The notes under the pieces: model-generated
The model's database searches: none
What the model was told of the DNA's origin: nothing
The model's input: only the letters and a program-made list of their open reading frames with translations
NCBI RefSeq assembly: GCF_015351105.1
Contig: NZ_JADKRR010000001.1
Location: 1,221,069-1,285,068 of the forward strand
Direction of reading: 5' to 3'
Length of the DNA stretch: 64,000 bases
Origin: Clavibacter sp. VKM Ac-2872
GTDB lineage: Bacteria > Actinomycetota > Actinomycetes > Actinomycetales > Microbacteriaceae
Shown here: positions 15,583 to 24,586 of the stretch, piece by piece
Layout of the letters: each line of letters opens with the position of its first letter
Position numbering within the stretch: the stretch's first letter is position 1
Position numbers and translations under genes: made by a program

Positions 15583-15807
15583 CTAGCGGACGAAGCCGAT
15601 GCGCGGGGCGTCGGCGCTGCCGAGCTCCACGTAGGCGAGGTGGGCGGTGACGGCGAGGTGCGTGGCGCCCTTGTCGTCCGTGAAGGAGAGGAAGGGGGAG
15701 GAGTCGCGGACGGCGTCCGTGACGGTCCGCTGGACCTCCTCGGGCGTCTGCTTGGTGCTGAAGGAGAGCTCGCGGGCGGTGTTGACGAGGCCGATACGGA
15801 TTTCCAC
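15583..15807 (-). CDS. DUF3107 protein (TB9.4-like)
   Basis: The 74-residue product matches the actinobacterial DUF3107 family (mycobacterial TB9.4): MEIRIGLVNTARELSF at the start, a central helix PEEVQRTVTDAV and the C-terminal strand AYVELGSADAPRIGF. It is small, soluble and of unknown function; TB9.4 is known only as a T-cell antigen. The GTG start has an AAAGG about 8 nt upstream. It is divergent from adnA, as in mycobacteria where this gene also lies in the adnAB neighbourhood. Confidence 0.9.
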   Translation of the reverse strand: MEIRIGLVNTARELSFSTKQTPEEVQRTVTDAVRDSSPFLSFTDDKGATHLAVTAHLAYVELGSADAPRIGFVR

Positions 15808-15955
15808 GGGAGGTGCCTTTCGATGCGTCGGATGCGACGGTGCCCCCTCAGGCTAGGGCACCCGGATGCGCGGCCCCGTGGCGTTCACTGAGGGCGGACG
15901 GACGGGCGGGCGGCGGCGGCCGATCCGCGGATCCGCCGTCGTCGGGGGCCGCCGG

Positions 15956-15961
15956 TAGCGT
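15956..15961 (+). promoter_or_regulatory. -10 element, leaderless adnAB operon
   Basis: TAGCGT ends 6 nt before the GTG at 15968. Confidence 0.5.
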
Positions 15962-15967
15962 GGGCGC

Positions 15968-18900
15968 GTGACCATCAGGGGATTCCGCCAGCCGCTCGTC
16001 TCCGACGCCGACGGCGGCGCCCCCGCGGTGACGCTCGACCCGTCGCAGCGCGCCGTCGTGGAGCTGCCCGTCGGCGTGAGCGCCGCCGTCATCGGCGCGC
16101 CGGGGTCGGGCCGCACCACGACGCTGCGGGAGCTCGTCGCCGACCGGATCCTCGCCGCGGGGCTCGACCCCGCCCAGGTGCTCGTGCTCGCCCCGTCCCG
16201 CGCCGCCGCCACGCGCCTGCGCGACGAGCTCGCGCTCCGGGTCGGGGTGCCCACGCTCGGCCCCCTCGCGCGCACCGCCACGTCCGTCGCGTTCGAGGTG
16301 CTCGCGCGCCGCGCCGCCGAGACGGGCACCGAGCCGCCCCGGCTGCTCACGGGCGCCGAGCAGGACCAGATCATCGCCGACCTCCTCGCCGGGCACGAGG
16401 AGCGGGGCACCGGGCCCGCGTGGCCGGATCCGCTCGGCGTCGAGGTCCGGCGGCTTCGCGCCTTCCGCACCGAGCTCCGCGAGCTGCTCATGCGCGCGAC
16501 GGAGGAGGGCGTGCGGCCGGACGCCCTGGCGGAGCTCGGCCGCGCGCACGACGTGCCCGAGTGGATCGCCGTGGCGGAGTTCGCCCGCGAGTACGAGGAC
16601 GTCGTCGACTCCTTCCGCGGCGACCACCTCGACAGCGCGGAGCTGCTCGCGGAGGCCGTGCTGCTCGTGTCGCGGGGGGACGCGCTCACGGGGATCCGGC
16701 TGGTCGTCGCCGACGACCTGCACGAGGCCACCGTGGCGACCCTCTCGCTCCTCCGGGCGCTCGCAGCGCGCGGCGCGGACGTGATCGCGTTCGGCGACCC
16801 GGACGTCGCGGCGGCCACCTTCCGCGGGGCGGAGGCGTCCGCGCTCGGCCGCCTCTCCACCGTGCTCGGCCTGCCCGGGCTCCGCACGCTCGTGCTCGAC
16901 CGGGTGCACCGGCAGCCGCCCGCGCTCCGGGCGCTCACCTCCGCGGTCACGGCGCGCATCGGCGCGGCCGGCGCGGGGCGGCAGCGGCAGGCGGGATCCG
17001 CGCCGGGCCTCGTCGACGACGCCGACCCGATCCAGGTCATCGAGGCGCCGACGCGCGCCCTGGAGCTCGCCCGCCTCGCGCGCCGGCTCCGCGAGGAGCA
17101 CCTGCTGGGCGGCGTGCCGTGGGCGCGCATGGTCGTGCTCGTGCGCTCCGGATCCCTCGTGCCCCAGGTCGCCCGCAGCCTCGCGACCGCCGAGGTGCCC
17201 ACGCGCACGGCCGTCGCCGGGCGCGCGCTCCGCGACGACCTCGCCGCGCTCGCCCTCATCCGCGCCGTCGACGTCGTGCTCGGCCGCGTCCCGCTCACGC
17301 CGGACATCGCGGCCCAGCTCGCCACGGGTCCGCTCGGCGGCCTCGACGGGGTCCAGCTGCGCCGCCTCCGCCTCGCGATGCGCCAGGAGGAGCTCGCGGG
17401 CGACGGCCACCGGTCGAGCGACGAGCTGCTGGTGGAGGCGCTGGCCGCGCCCGGCCGGCTCGAGACGCTCGACCTCGCGCCCGCGCGTCGCCTGGCCCGC
17501 CTCGCCCGCACGCTGCAGGGGGCCCGCGAGCTGTCATCCGCCGACGGCACGATCGAGGAGCTGCTCTGGCACCTGTGGGAGGGCTCGAAGCTGGCGACGC
17601 CGTGGTTCGAGCAGGCGCTGCAGACCGGCATCGTCGCCGACCAGGCCAACCGCGACCTCGACGGCGTCGTCGCGCTGTTCACGGCGGCCCGGCGGTTCGT
17701 CGAGCGGAACCCGGGCCGCCCCGCGTCCGACTTCGTCGAGGAGCTGCTCGGCGCGGAGGTGCCCGAGGACACGCTCTCGCCCCAGCCGCTCGCCGACACG
17801 GTCCTCGTCGCCACGCCGTCCGCCGTCGTGGGCGCCGGGTACGAGGTCGTCGCGGTCGCCGCGCTCCAGGAGGGCGTGTGGCCGAATCTGCGGCTGCGCG
17901 GATCCCTGCTGCACCCGCAGCGCCTCTCCGCCGTGGCGCGCGGGCTCGACCGGGCCGACGTCGACGAGCGCGCCGAGGTCCTGGGCGACGAGCTGCGGAT
18001 GCTCGCGCTCGCCGTCTCCCGGGCGTCGCGCGTCGTGGTGCTCAGCGCCACCGCCAACGACGAGGAGGCGCCGTCGCCGTTCCTGCGCCTGGTGCCGCCC
18101 GCGCCCGGCCTCGCGGAGGCGGAGGCCGGCGCCGAGGCGGGCCGGGTGGCGGAGGACGCGCCCGCCGCGCTGCGGATCCGCCCGGACCACCCCCTGTCGC
18201 TGCGCGGGCTCGTCGGCGCGCTCCGCCGCGAGCTCGCGGTCGTGCACCGCGACGCGGTGCTCCTGGAGGACGGCCGCGTCGTCTCCGGCGACCGCACCGC
18301 GCGCCGGCCGGCCGACGCCACCCGCGAGCGCGGCCTCGCCGCCGCGTCCGCCCTCGCGCGCCTCGCGGCGGAGGGCGTGACGGGCGCGGACCCCGCCGAG
18401 TGGTACGGCCTCCGCGCGCCGTCCACCACCGAGCCCGTCGTCGACCTCACCGACCCGGAGGCCCGCGTGCCCGTGTCCCCGTCGCGGCTCGAGGCGTTCG
18501 AGCGCTCGCCGCTCAACTGGTTCATCGACCAGGCGTCCGGCGGATCCACGAGCACGGCCATGGGCATCGGCACCATCGTGCACGCGGTCATGGAGGAGGC
18601 GAGCCTCGATCCCGATGCCGACCTCCGCCCGCCGGCCCTCGAGGCCCGCCTCGACGCGCGCTGGGGCGAGCTGCCCTTCGAGTCGCCCTGGGTGGGCGAG
18701 CGGGAGCGGCGGCAGGCCGGCGAGCTCATCGCGGGCGTCAGCGGGTACCTCCGCGACTTCGCCGCCGACGGCGGGCGCATGCTCGCGGCCGAGGGCGGCT
18801 TCGAGCTCGAGGTGGGCGTCGCCCGCCTCCGCGGGAAGATCGACCGCATCGAGCTGACGGAGGAGGGCCGGGTGGTCATCGTCGACCTCAAGACCGGCCG

Positions 18901-19237
18901 GCACTTCCCGACCCGCGCCGAGATCCCCGGGCACGCGCAGCTCGGCTCCTACCAGCTCGCCTTCGTGGAGGGCTCGCTCGAGGACGTGCCCGCGGGCGCC
19001 CCGTCCGGCGGCGCGAAGCTGCTGTACGTCTCGGGCGGCACGCGCGGCCTGCCCTACCGCGAGCTGCCGCAGGAGCCGCTGACCCGCGAGGAGCTCGACG
19101 GGTTCCGCGCGCGCATCGCGGATGCCGCGACGGGCATGGCGGGCGCGACCTTCGACGGCACGCCGGACCTGGGGGAGCGGGATCCGGGATCGGCCAGGCG
19201 GTACCGCATCCACCTCGTGCGGGCGGTGTCCGCGTGA
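15968..19237 (+). CDS. adnA: AdnA-like helicase-nuclease subunit
   Basis: This 1089-residue protein has an N-terminal UvrD/Rep-like motor and a C-terminal RecB-family nuclease. Walker A is GAPGSGRTT (residues 43-51) with Arg where a catalytic Lys is expected, and the Walker B region reads VVADDLHEA rather than the usual DEYQD. The same weakening marks mycobacterial AdnA, whose partner AdnB drives translocation. The nuclease keeps GKIDRIE, VVIVDLKTG and HAQLGSYQLAF, the metal ligands and QxxxY motif of the PD-(D/E)xK fold. It resects double-strand breaks with AdnB. Its stop overlaps the adnB start (GTGA). Confidence 0.88.
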   Translation: MTIRGFRQPLVSDADGGAPAVTLDPSQRAVVELPVGVSAAVIGAPGSGRTTTLRELVADRILAAGLDPAQVLVLAPSRAAATRLRDELALRVGVPTLGPLARTATSVAFEVLARRAAETGTEPPRLLTGAEQDQIIADLLAGHEERGTGPAWPDPLGVEVRRLRAFRTELRELLMRATEEGVRPDALAELGRAHDVPEWIAVAEFAREYEDVVDSFRGDHLDSAELLAEAVLLVSRGDALTGIRLVVADDLHEATVATLSLLRALAARGADVIAFGDPDVAAATFRGAEASALGRLSTVLGLPGLRTLVLDRVHRQPPALRALTSAVTARIGAAGAGRQRQAGSAPGLVDDADPIQVIEAPTRALELARLARRLREEHLLGGVPWARMVVLVRSGSLVPQVARSLATAEVPTRTAVAGRALRDDLAALALIRAVDVVLGRVPLTPDIAAQLATGPLGGLDGVQLRRLRLAMRQEELAGDGHRSSDELLVEALAAPGRLETLDLAPARRLARLARTLQGARELSSADGTIEELLWHLWEGSKLATPWFEQALQTGIVADQANRDLDGVVALFTAARRFVERNPGRPASDFVEELLGAEVPEDTLSPQPLADTVLVATPSAVVGAGYEVVAVAALQEGVWPNLRLRGSLLHPQRLSAVARGLDRADVDERAEVLGDELRMLALAVSRASRVVVLSATANDEEAPSPFLRLVPPAPGLAEAEAGAEAGRVAEDAPAALRIRPDHPLSLRGLVGALRRELAVVHRDAVLLEDGRVVSGDRTARRPADATRERGLAAASALARLAAEGVTGADPAEWYGLRAPSTTEPVVDLTDPEARVPVSPSRLEAFERSPLNWFIDQASGGSTSTAMGIGTIVHAVMEEASLDPDADLRPPALEARLDARWGELPFESPWVGERERRQAGELIAGVSGYLRDFAADGGRMLAAEGGFELEVGVARLRGKIDRIELTEEGRVVIVDLKTGRHFPTRAEIPGHAQLGSYQLAFVEGSLEDVPAGAPSGGAKLLYVSGGTRGLPYRELPQEPLTREELDGFRARIADAATGMAGATFDGTPDLGERDPGSARRYRIHLVRAVSA

Positions 19238-22200
19238 GCGGCGTCGGGACGAGCGGTCTGGCGGCCGACGGCATGGTCAGCGCGCAGCGGATCGCGGAGA
19301 CGCTCGGCCTGCCGCGGCCCACGGAGCAGCAGCGTCGCGTCATCGAGTCGCCGCTCGAGCCCGGCCTCGTCGTGGCGGGCGCCGGCAGCGGCAAGACCGA
19401 GACCATGGCGAGCCGCGTCGTCTGGCTGCTCGCCAACGGGCACGTGGGCGTCGAGGAGATCCTCGGCCTCACCTTCACGCGGAAGGCCGCGGGCGAGCTC
19501 GGGGTGCGGATCCGCGCGCGCATCGAGCAGCTGCAGCAGGCCGGGCTCGCGGCCGTGCCCGCGGACGCGTTCGCGACGCCCACCGTGCAGACCTACAACG
19601 CGTTCGCGAACGGCATCTTCCGCGACAGCGCCACGCTCATCGGCCGCGAGGCGGAGTCGGTCGTGCTCACGGAGGCGTCGGCGTGGCAGCTCGCGCGCCG
19701 GCTCGTGGTCGAGAGCACCGACCCGTGGCTGCTCGAGCTGGGCCGCGGGGTGGATCCCATCACGCAGGCCGTCATCTCCCTCAGCCGGGCCATGAGCGAG
19801 AACGTCGCCGACCCGGCCGAGGTCGTGCGCCTCGCCGGGGCGTTCACGGGCCTCGCCGAGCTGCCGTTCGGATCCGCCCGCATCAGGAAGGCGCCGGCCG
19901 CCGAGGCGGTCGCCGCCGTCGGCGCGCTGCCGCCGCTCGTCGACCTCGCGGTGCGCTTCCAGGAGGAGAAGACCCGGCGCGGGCTCGTGGAGTACAGCGA
20001 CCAGGTCGCCTTCGCGCTCGCGATCTGCGAGCGGGTGCCGCAGGTCGTCGCCGAGCACCGGAAGCGCTTCCGCGTGGTTCTCCTCGACGAGTACCAGGAC
20101 ACCTCCGTGGTGCAGACCCGGCTCCTCGCCACGCTCTTCGGCGGCACGCCCGTCATGGCGGTCGGGGACCCGCACCAGTCCATCTACGGCTGGCGCGGCG
20201 CGAGCGCGGCGAACCTCGCGCGCTTCGGCGCCGACTTCGCGCCGGCCGGCGCTGCCGCCGCCGACGTGCCCGTCTACGCGCTGTCCACCAGCTGGCGGAA
20301 CCCGGGCGCGGTGCTCGGCGCCGCGAACCGCATCGTCGAGCCGCTCACCGCCGCGTCGCGGATCCCCGTCGCGCGCCTGGAGCCCCGCCCCGACGCGGGC
20401 GACGGGCGGCTCGACGTCGCCTACGAGGAGACCATCGCGGACGAGGCCGCGAGCGTCGCCGCGTGGTTCGCGGACCGGCTGCGGCAGCGGGGGCCGGACG
20501 GTCGACCGCGCTCGGCTGCGATGCTCTGCCGGTCGCTCAAGACCATCGAGCCGTTCACGACGGCGCTCGCCGACCGCGGCGTGCCGTTCCGCGTGCTCGG
20601 CCTCGGGGGCCTCCTCGACCAGCCCGCCGTGGTCGACCTGGTGTGCGTCCTCCGCGTGCTGCACGACCCCACCGCGGGCAGCGAGCTCGTGCGGCTCCTC
20701 ACGGGCGCGCGCTGGCGCATCGGCACGAAGGACGTGCACGCGCTGTCCCGCGTCGCCTCCTGGCTGATGTCCAGGGATCACGCGCAGAAGCCGCTCGCCG
20801 ACGAGGTGCGCGACGGCCTCCGGGCCTCCGTGGTGCCGGACGAGGTGGGATCGGTGGTCGACGCCCTCGACTTCGTCGTCGACGCCCGCGAGGGCCACAC
20901 CGCGCTCGCCGGGTTCAGCGCGGAGGGCCTCGCGCGCCTCCGGGCCGCCGGCCGCCAGCTGCAGGTGCTGCGCTCCCGCGTCGGGCTCGACCTCGTCGAT
21001 CTCGTCACGGTCGTCCAGCAGGAGCTGCTGCTCGACATCGAGGTCGCCGCCAACGAGACGGATCCGCTCGGCCGCGCGAGCCTCGAGGCCTTCACCGAGC
21101 AGGTGGCCGGCTACCTCCAGGGCGACTCCGCGGGCACGCTCGGACCGTTCCTCGCCTGGCTCGCGGAGGCGGAACGACGCGACAACCTCGCCCCGCGCAC
21201 GGAGGAGCCGGAGCCCGGCACCGTGCAGATCCTCACCATCCACGGCTCGAAGGGCCTCGAGTGGGACGTCGTGGCCGTGCCGCGCATGGTCGACGGCGAG
21301 CTGCCCGGCACGCTCCGGGAGAAGCGGGGATGGGTCGCGTTCGGCGCGCTGCCGTTCGAGTTCCGCGGCGACTCCGCCGAGCTGCCGTCGCTCGCCTGGC
21401 GCGGCGTCGAGTCGCAGAAGGAGTTCGCGGAGGCGATGGAGGCGTTCGGCGAGGAGCTCGAGGAGCGCAACGCGGCCGAGCAGCGGCGCCTCGCCTACGT
21501 CGCCATCACGCGCACGCGATCCGATCTGCTGCTCAGCGGCTCGTTCTGGTCCACGCAGCAGAAGCCGCGCGGGCCCGGGGCGTTCCTCCGCGAGATCCAG
21601 CAGGTGGGGCTCATCGCCCCCGACGCCCTGCCCGAGGCCCCTGAGCTGGAGGAGAACCCGCTCGAGCCCGGATCCGCGCGCGTCGCCTGGCCGCTGCCCC
21701 CGCTCGGGCCGCGCGAGGCCCGGGTGCGCGCGGCCGCCGAGGCGGTGGCCGATGCGGATCCGGACGCGGAGACCGTCTGGACCCGCGACATCGACCTGCT
21801 CCTCGCCGAGCGCGACGCCCGCGCGCGGGACGCCGAGCTCGTCGACCTGCCCACGCGCATCCCCGCGTCGCGCTTCAAGGACTTCGTGAGCGACCCCGCC
21901 GGCGTCGCCGCGCGCCTGCGCCGCCCCATGCCGGAGCGCCCCTACCGGCAGACCCGCCTCGGCACGCTCTTCCACGGCTGGGTCGAGGCGCGCTACGGGC
22001 CCGCGGGCACGGCCGACGTCATCGACGCGTCCGGCGTGGAGCTGGATGCGGATCCGACCGAGCCGCCCGTGGAGACAGAGGACCTCGACCGTCTGCGGAC
22101 GATCTTCGAGGCGAGCGAGTGGGCGAGCCGGAAGCCGGAGGAGGTCGAGGTCGAGATCCACATGGAGCTCGCCGGCCAGGTCGTCATCTGCAAGATCGAC

Positions 22201-22494
22201 GCGGTGTTCCTCATCGACGGCCGCTACCGCGTCGTCGACTGGAAGACCGGCCGCACCCCGAAGGACGCCGCCGACCTCGAGCTCAAGCAGCTCCAGCTCG
22301 CGCTCTACCGCCTCGCGTTCGCCAAGTGGCGCGGCATCGCCCCCGAGCTCATCGACGCCGAGTTCTACTTCGTGGCGGACGACCGGTCGCTGAAGCCGGA
22401 ACGGCTCTACTCGGAGGACGACCTCGTGGCGCTCTGGTCGGGCGCGCGCACGCCCGACGCGTCGCGCGCGCCGTCGGGGGAGACGGTGGGCTGA
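19234..22494 (+). CDS. adnB: AdnB-like ATP-dependent helicase-nuclease subunit
   Basis: This 1086-residue protein is the intact motor partner: Walker A AGAGSGKTETM (about residues 48-58), motif Ia LTFTRKAAGEL, Walker B VVLLDEYQDTS, motif III GDPHQSIYGWRGA, and motif VI VAITRTRSDLLL. The C-terminal 150 residues hold a RecB-type nuclease (CKIDAVFLIDGRYRVVDWKTG, then KQLQLALYRLAF). AdnAB is the actinobacterial counterpart of RecBCD/AddAB; no recBCD or addAB gene occurs in this window. The start is the GTG in the GTGA overlap with adnA; an in-frame extension to 16420 is just the shadow frame of adnA. The 3' end overlaps the phosphotransferase gene antisense by 88 nt. Confidence 0.9.
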   Translation: MSGVGTSGLAADGMVSAQRIAETLGLPRPTEQQRRVIESPLEPGLVVAGAGSGKTETMASRVVWLLANGHVGVEEILGLTFTRKAAGELGVRIRARIEQLQQAGLAAVPADAFATPTVQTYNAFANGIFRDSATLIGREAESVVLTEASAWQLARRLVVESTDPWLLELGRGVDPITQAVISLSRAMSENVADPAEVVRLAGAFTGLAELPFGSARIRKAPAAEAVAAVGALPPLVDLAVRFQEEKTRRGLVEYSDQVAFALAICERVPQVVAEHRKRFRVVLLDEYQDTSVVQTRLLATLFGGTPVMAVGDPHQSIYGWRGASAANLARFGADFAPAGAAAADVPVYALSTSWRNPGAVLGAANRIVEPLTAASRIPVARLEPRPDAGDGRLDVAYEETIADEAASVAAWFADRLRQRGPDGRPRSAAMLCRSLKTIEPFTTALADRGVPFRVLGLGGLLDQPAVVDLVCVLRVLHDPTAGSELVRLLTGARWRIGTKDVHALSRVASWLMSRDHAQKPLADEVRDGLRASVVPDEVGSVVDALDFVVDAREGHTALAGFSAEGLARLRAAGRQLQVLRSRVGLDLVDLVTVVQQELLLDIEVAANETDPLGRASLEAFTEQVAGYLQGDSAGTLGPFLAWLAEAERRDNLAPRTEEPEPGTVQILTIHGSKGLEWDVVAVPRMVDGELPGTLREKRGWVAFGALPFEFRGDSAELPSLAWRGVESQKEFAEAMEAFGEELEERNAAEQRRLAYVAITRTRSDLLLSGSFWSTQQKPRGPGAFLREIQQVGLIAPDALPEAPELEENPLEPGSARVAWPLPPLGPREARVRAAAEAVADADPDAETVWTRDIDLLLAERDARARDAELVDLPTRIPASRFKDFVSDPAGVAARLRRPMPERPYRQTRLGTLFHGWVEARYGPAGTADVIDASGVELDADPTEPPVETEDLDRLRTIFEASEWASRKPEEVEVEIHMELAGQVVICKIDAVFLIDGRYRVVDWKTGRTPKDAADLELKQLQLALYRLAFAKWRGIAPELIDAEFYFVADDRSLKPERLYSEDDLVALWSGARTPDASRAPSGETVG

Positions 22495-23483
22495 GGCCGG
22501 GAGTCGAGCATCTCCTCGACCTGGTCGACGTCCATCACGGGCAGCGTCTCGTGCGCGATGCGCTGGCCCTCGTCGGCGCGCACCGTGTCCACGAGCGCGC
22601 TGAGCATGTTCACGGCGTCGTCGACGATGCCCGGGTTGCGCGTCTCCGTGCCGTGCAGCAGCCAGCGGGCGATCTCGAGCTCGGCGTAGAGGAGCGCACG
22701 CTGCTTGAGCTGGCGGTCGACCGTCACGTGGTGCGCCTGGTTGTAGGCGCGGAAGACGCTCTCGGCGACGTGCTCGGCGCGCGCCCCCAGCACCCAGTGC
22801 AGGTCGTGCGCGGGGTCGGCGACGCGGAGCTCCGACCAGCCGATCATCCCGGTCACGTCGTCGCCGTCGACGAGGAACGAGGACGCCTGCACGGCGCCGT
22901 TGACGACCGCGGGCTGGAACTGCCAGAGCGACGCGTCGTCGAGCGCCTCCTCCCAGCGCGACAGCAGGAGGCTCGGCACGAGCGCGGTGGCCGCCGCCCG
23001 GTCGATGAGCGCGGCGGTCTGGCTGTGGATCTCGGCGGCCGAGAGCACGGGCAGCCCCGCGTCGGCGACGAACCCGGTCGGCAGGCTGTGCACGGCCGAG
23101 ACGGCGGCGCCGATGGAGCGCGCGAGGCCGTCGCCCGCGGGGATCTCATCCAGCGAGATGACGCGGCCGGGCACGTGCCCGTAGACGAAGCCGCGGGTCG
23201 GCTTGATGGGCGCCTGCCCCAGGAACTCGGGCACCTGGAACGGCAGGCGGGAGCGGATCCCGGTGCTCAACGCCCGCAGCGCCACGAGGTCGGCGGACTG
23301 CTCGGACTCGGCGGCCTGCGTGGTCGGGACGCGCACGAGGAGCGCGCGGCCGTCCCGCGTGGAGAGGAGCGCGGAGTCGAAGTCGCCCGCGCCGCCGGCC
23401 GTGAACGGGGTGCTGCGGACCACGTCGAGCCCCGAGACGGCCGAGGTCGCCAACGCGGCTAGAGTGAGGTGGGATCTGGCCAT
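22407..23483 (-). CDS. Phosphotransferase-fold (APH-like) protein with degenerate active site
   Basis: This 358-residue protein follows the aminoglycoside-phosphotransferase fold, but the key motifs are altered. The catalytic HGD motif reads NGA (residues 195-197, in AVVNGAVQASSFLVDGDD) and the metal-binding IDW reads IGW (214-216), while flanking features (VTGMIGW, DPAHDLHW) keep the family pattern. With both catalytic and Mg-binding Asp missing it should be a pseudokinase. Its position between adnB and nudC recurs in actinobacteria, from memory. It has a leaderless TAACCT promoter, and its ATG overlaps the possible NudC ATG on the other strand. The last 88 nt are antisense to adnB. Confidence 0.8.
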   Translation of the reverse strand: MARSHLTLAALATSAVSGLDVVRSTPFTAGGAGDFDSALLSTRDGRALLVRVPTTQAAESEQSADLVALRALSTGIRSRLPFQVPEFLGQAPIKPTRGFVYGHVPGRVISLDEIPAGDGLARSIGAAVSAVHSLPTGFVADAGLPVLSAAEIHSQTAALIDRAAATALVPSLLLSRWEEALDDASLWQFQPAVVNGAVQASSFLVDGDDVTGMIGWSELRVADPAHDLHWVLGARAEHVAESVFRAYNQAHHVTVDRQLKQRALLYAELEIARWLLHGTETRNPGIVDDAVNMLSALVDTVRADEGQRIAHETLPVMDVDQVEEMLDSRPQPTVSPDGARDASGVRAPDQSATRSSSE

Positions 23484-24576
23484 GCCTTACAGGTTAGGTC
23501 GCTGGGAGCCCTCCGTCTCACCGCGCCACGCGCTTCCGGCCCCACACGTGCACCGTGGGCGGACCACGACGGAAGACGTCCCGCCCCTCGGCCCGTCCGT
23601 CCTCGAAGTCGATTGGTCCCCCGTGCTCGACAGCTTCCTCTCCCGCCTGCCCCTGTCCCGTGAGGGCGTCGACCGCGACGGCCTGCGCCGCGACTCACCC
23701 GCCCTCTTCGACGAGCTGTGGGCGGATCCGGCCACGCGCGTCCTCGCGCTGCACGGCCACCGCGCGCTGGGGGCAGCCTCCGACGGCCGCGCCGCCCTCG
23801 ACCTGCTGCCGGTCGACCGCGTCACCGCCGCGACCGTCCGGATCTACCTCGGCCGCACGACCGTCGCGCACGAGGGCGAGCCGGTCGGCACGCCCGTCGT
23901 CGCCGCGGTCCTCACCGACGCCGCGGCCGCCGAGCTCGAGCCCGGCGACGATCGCTGGCTGGAGCTGCGCACGACCGCCACGCAGCTCGACGACCGCGAC
24001 GCCGCGCTCTTCACGGGCGCTCTCGCCACCGCCAACTGGCACGCCTCCCACCCGTTCTCGCCCAAGACGGGCGAGCCCACCGTCGTCGAGCAGGGCGGCT
24101 GGGTGCGCCGCGCCCCCTCCGACGGCTCGCAGGTCTTCCCGCGCACCGACGCGGCCGTGATCATGGGCGTCGTCGACCAGGACGACCGCCTGCTCCTCGG
24201 CGCCAACGCCATGTGGGGCGGCGACCGCTACTCGCTGCTCGCGGGCTTCGTCGAGCCGGGGGAGTCGTTCGAGGCGGCCGTGAAGCGCGAGGTGCTCGAG
24301 GAGTCCGGCGTCACCGTCGAGGATCCCCGCTACCTGGGCAGCCAGCCGTGGCCGTTCCCGGCCTCCGTCATGGTCGGCTTCCTCGCGCGCGTCTCCGCCT
24401 CGAGCGGGCCCGCGACGCCCGACGGCGTCGAGATCGTCGACCTGCGCTGGTTCAGCCGCGAGGAGCTGCGGGCGTCGCTCGGCGAGATCGCGCTCCCCGG
24501 CCCGTCGTCCATCGCGCGCGCCATCATCGAGGAGTGGTACGGCGGCCCCCTCGAGGACGGCGAGCGGGAGTGGTGA
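23482..24576 (+). CDS. nudC: NAD(+) diphosphatase NudC
   Basis: The Nudix box is perfect (GFVEPGESFEAAVKREVLEE, then SGV) and is followed by SQPWPFPASVMVGF, the NudC-specific motif that selects NADH and NAD-capped RNA over other nucleotides. An N-terminal NUDIX-like domain precedes it. The four-Cys zinc ribbon of E. coli NudC is gone: FSPKTGEP stands where CxxC is expected and no other Cys pair replaces it. The start is uncertain: ATG 23482 (364 aa), GTG 23548 or GTG 23623, where only the last starts just before the conserved SRLPLSREGVDRD. It precedes uvrD2 by 10 nt, so they are co-transcribed. Confidence 0.88.
   Translation: MPYRLGRWEPSVSPRHALPAPHVHRGRTTTEDVPPLGPSVLEVDWSPVLDSFLSRLPLSREGVDRDGLRRDSPALFDELWADPATRVLALHGHRALGAASDGRAALDLLPVDRVTAATVRIYLGRTTVAHEGEPVGTPVVAAVLTDAAAAELEPGDDRWLELRTTATQLDDRDAALFTGALATANWHASHPFSPKTGEPTVVEQGGWVRRAPSDGSQVFPRTDAAVIMGVVDQDDRLLLGANAMWGGDRYSLLAGFVEPGESFEAAVKREVLEESGVTVEDPRYLGSQPWPFPASVMVGFLARVSASSGPATPDGVEIVDLRWFSREELRASLGEIALPGPSSIARAIIEEWYGGPLEDGEREW
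23491..23496 (-). promoter_or_regulatory. -10 element, leaderless phosphotransferase-like gene
   Basis: TAACCT on the minus strand ends 7 nt before the ATG at 23483. Confidence 0.5.
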
Positions 24577-24586
24577 TCCGCCGATC

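Noticed and set aside
16420-19233. In-frame extension of adnB far upstream into adnA
   Set aside because: The sequence is Arg/Ala/Pro-rich shadow of adnA. The GTG in the GTGA overlap precedes the first helicase motif at the normal distance.
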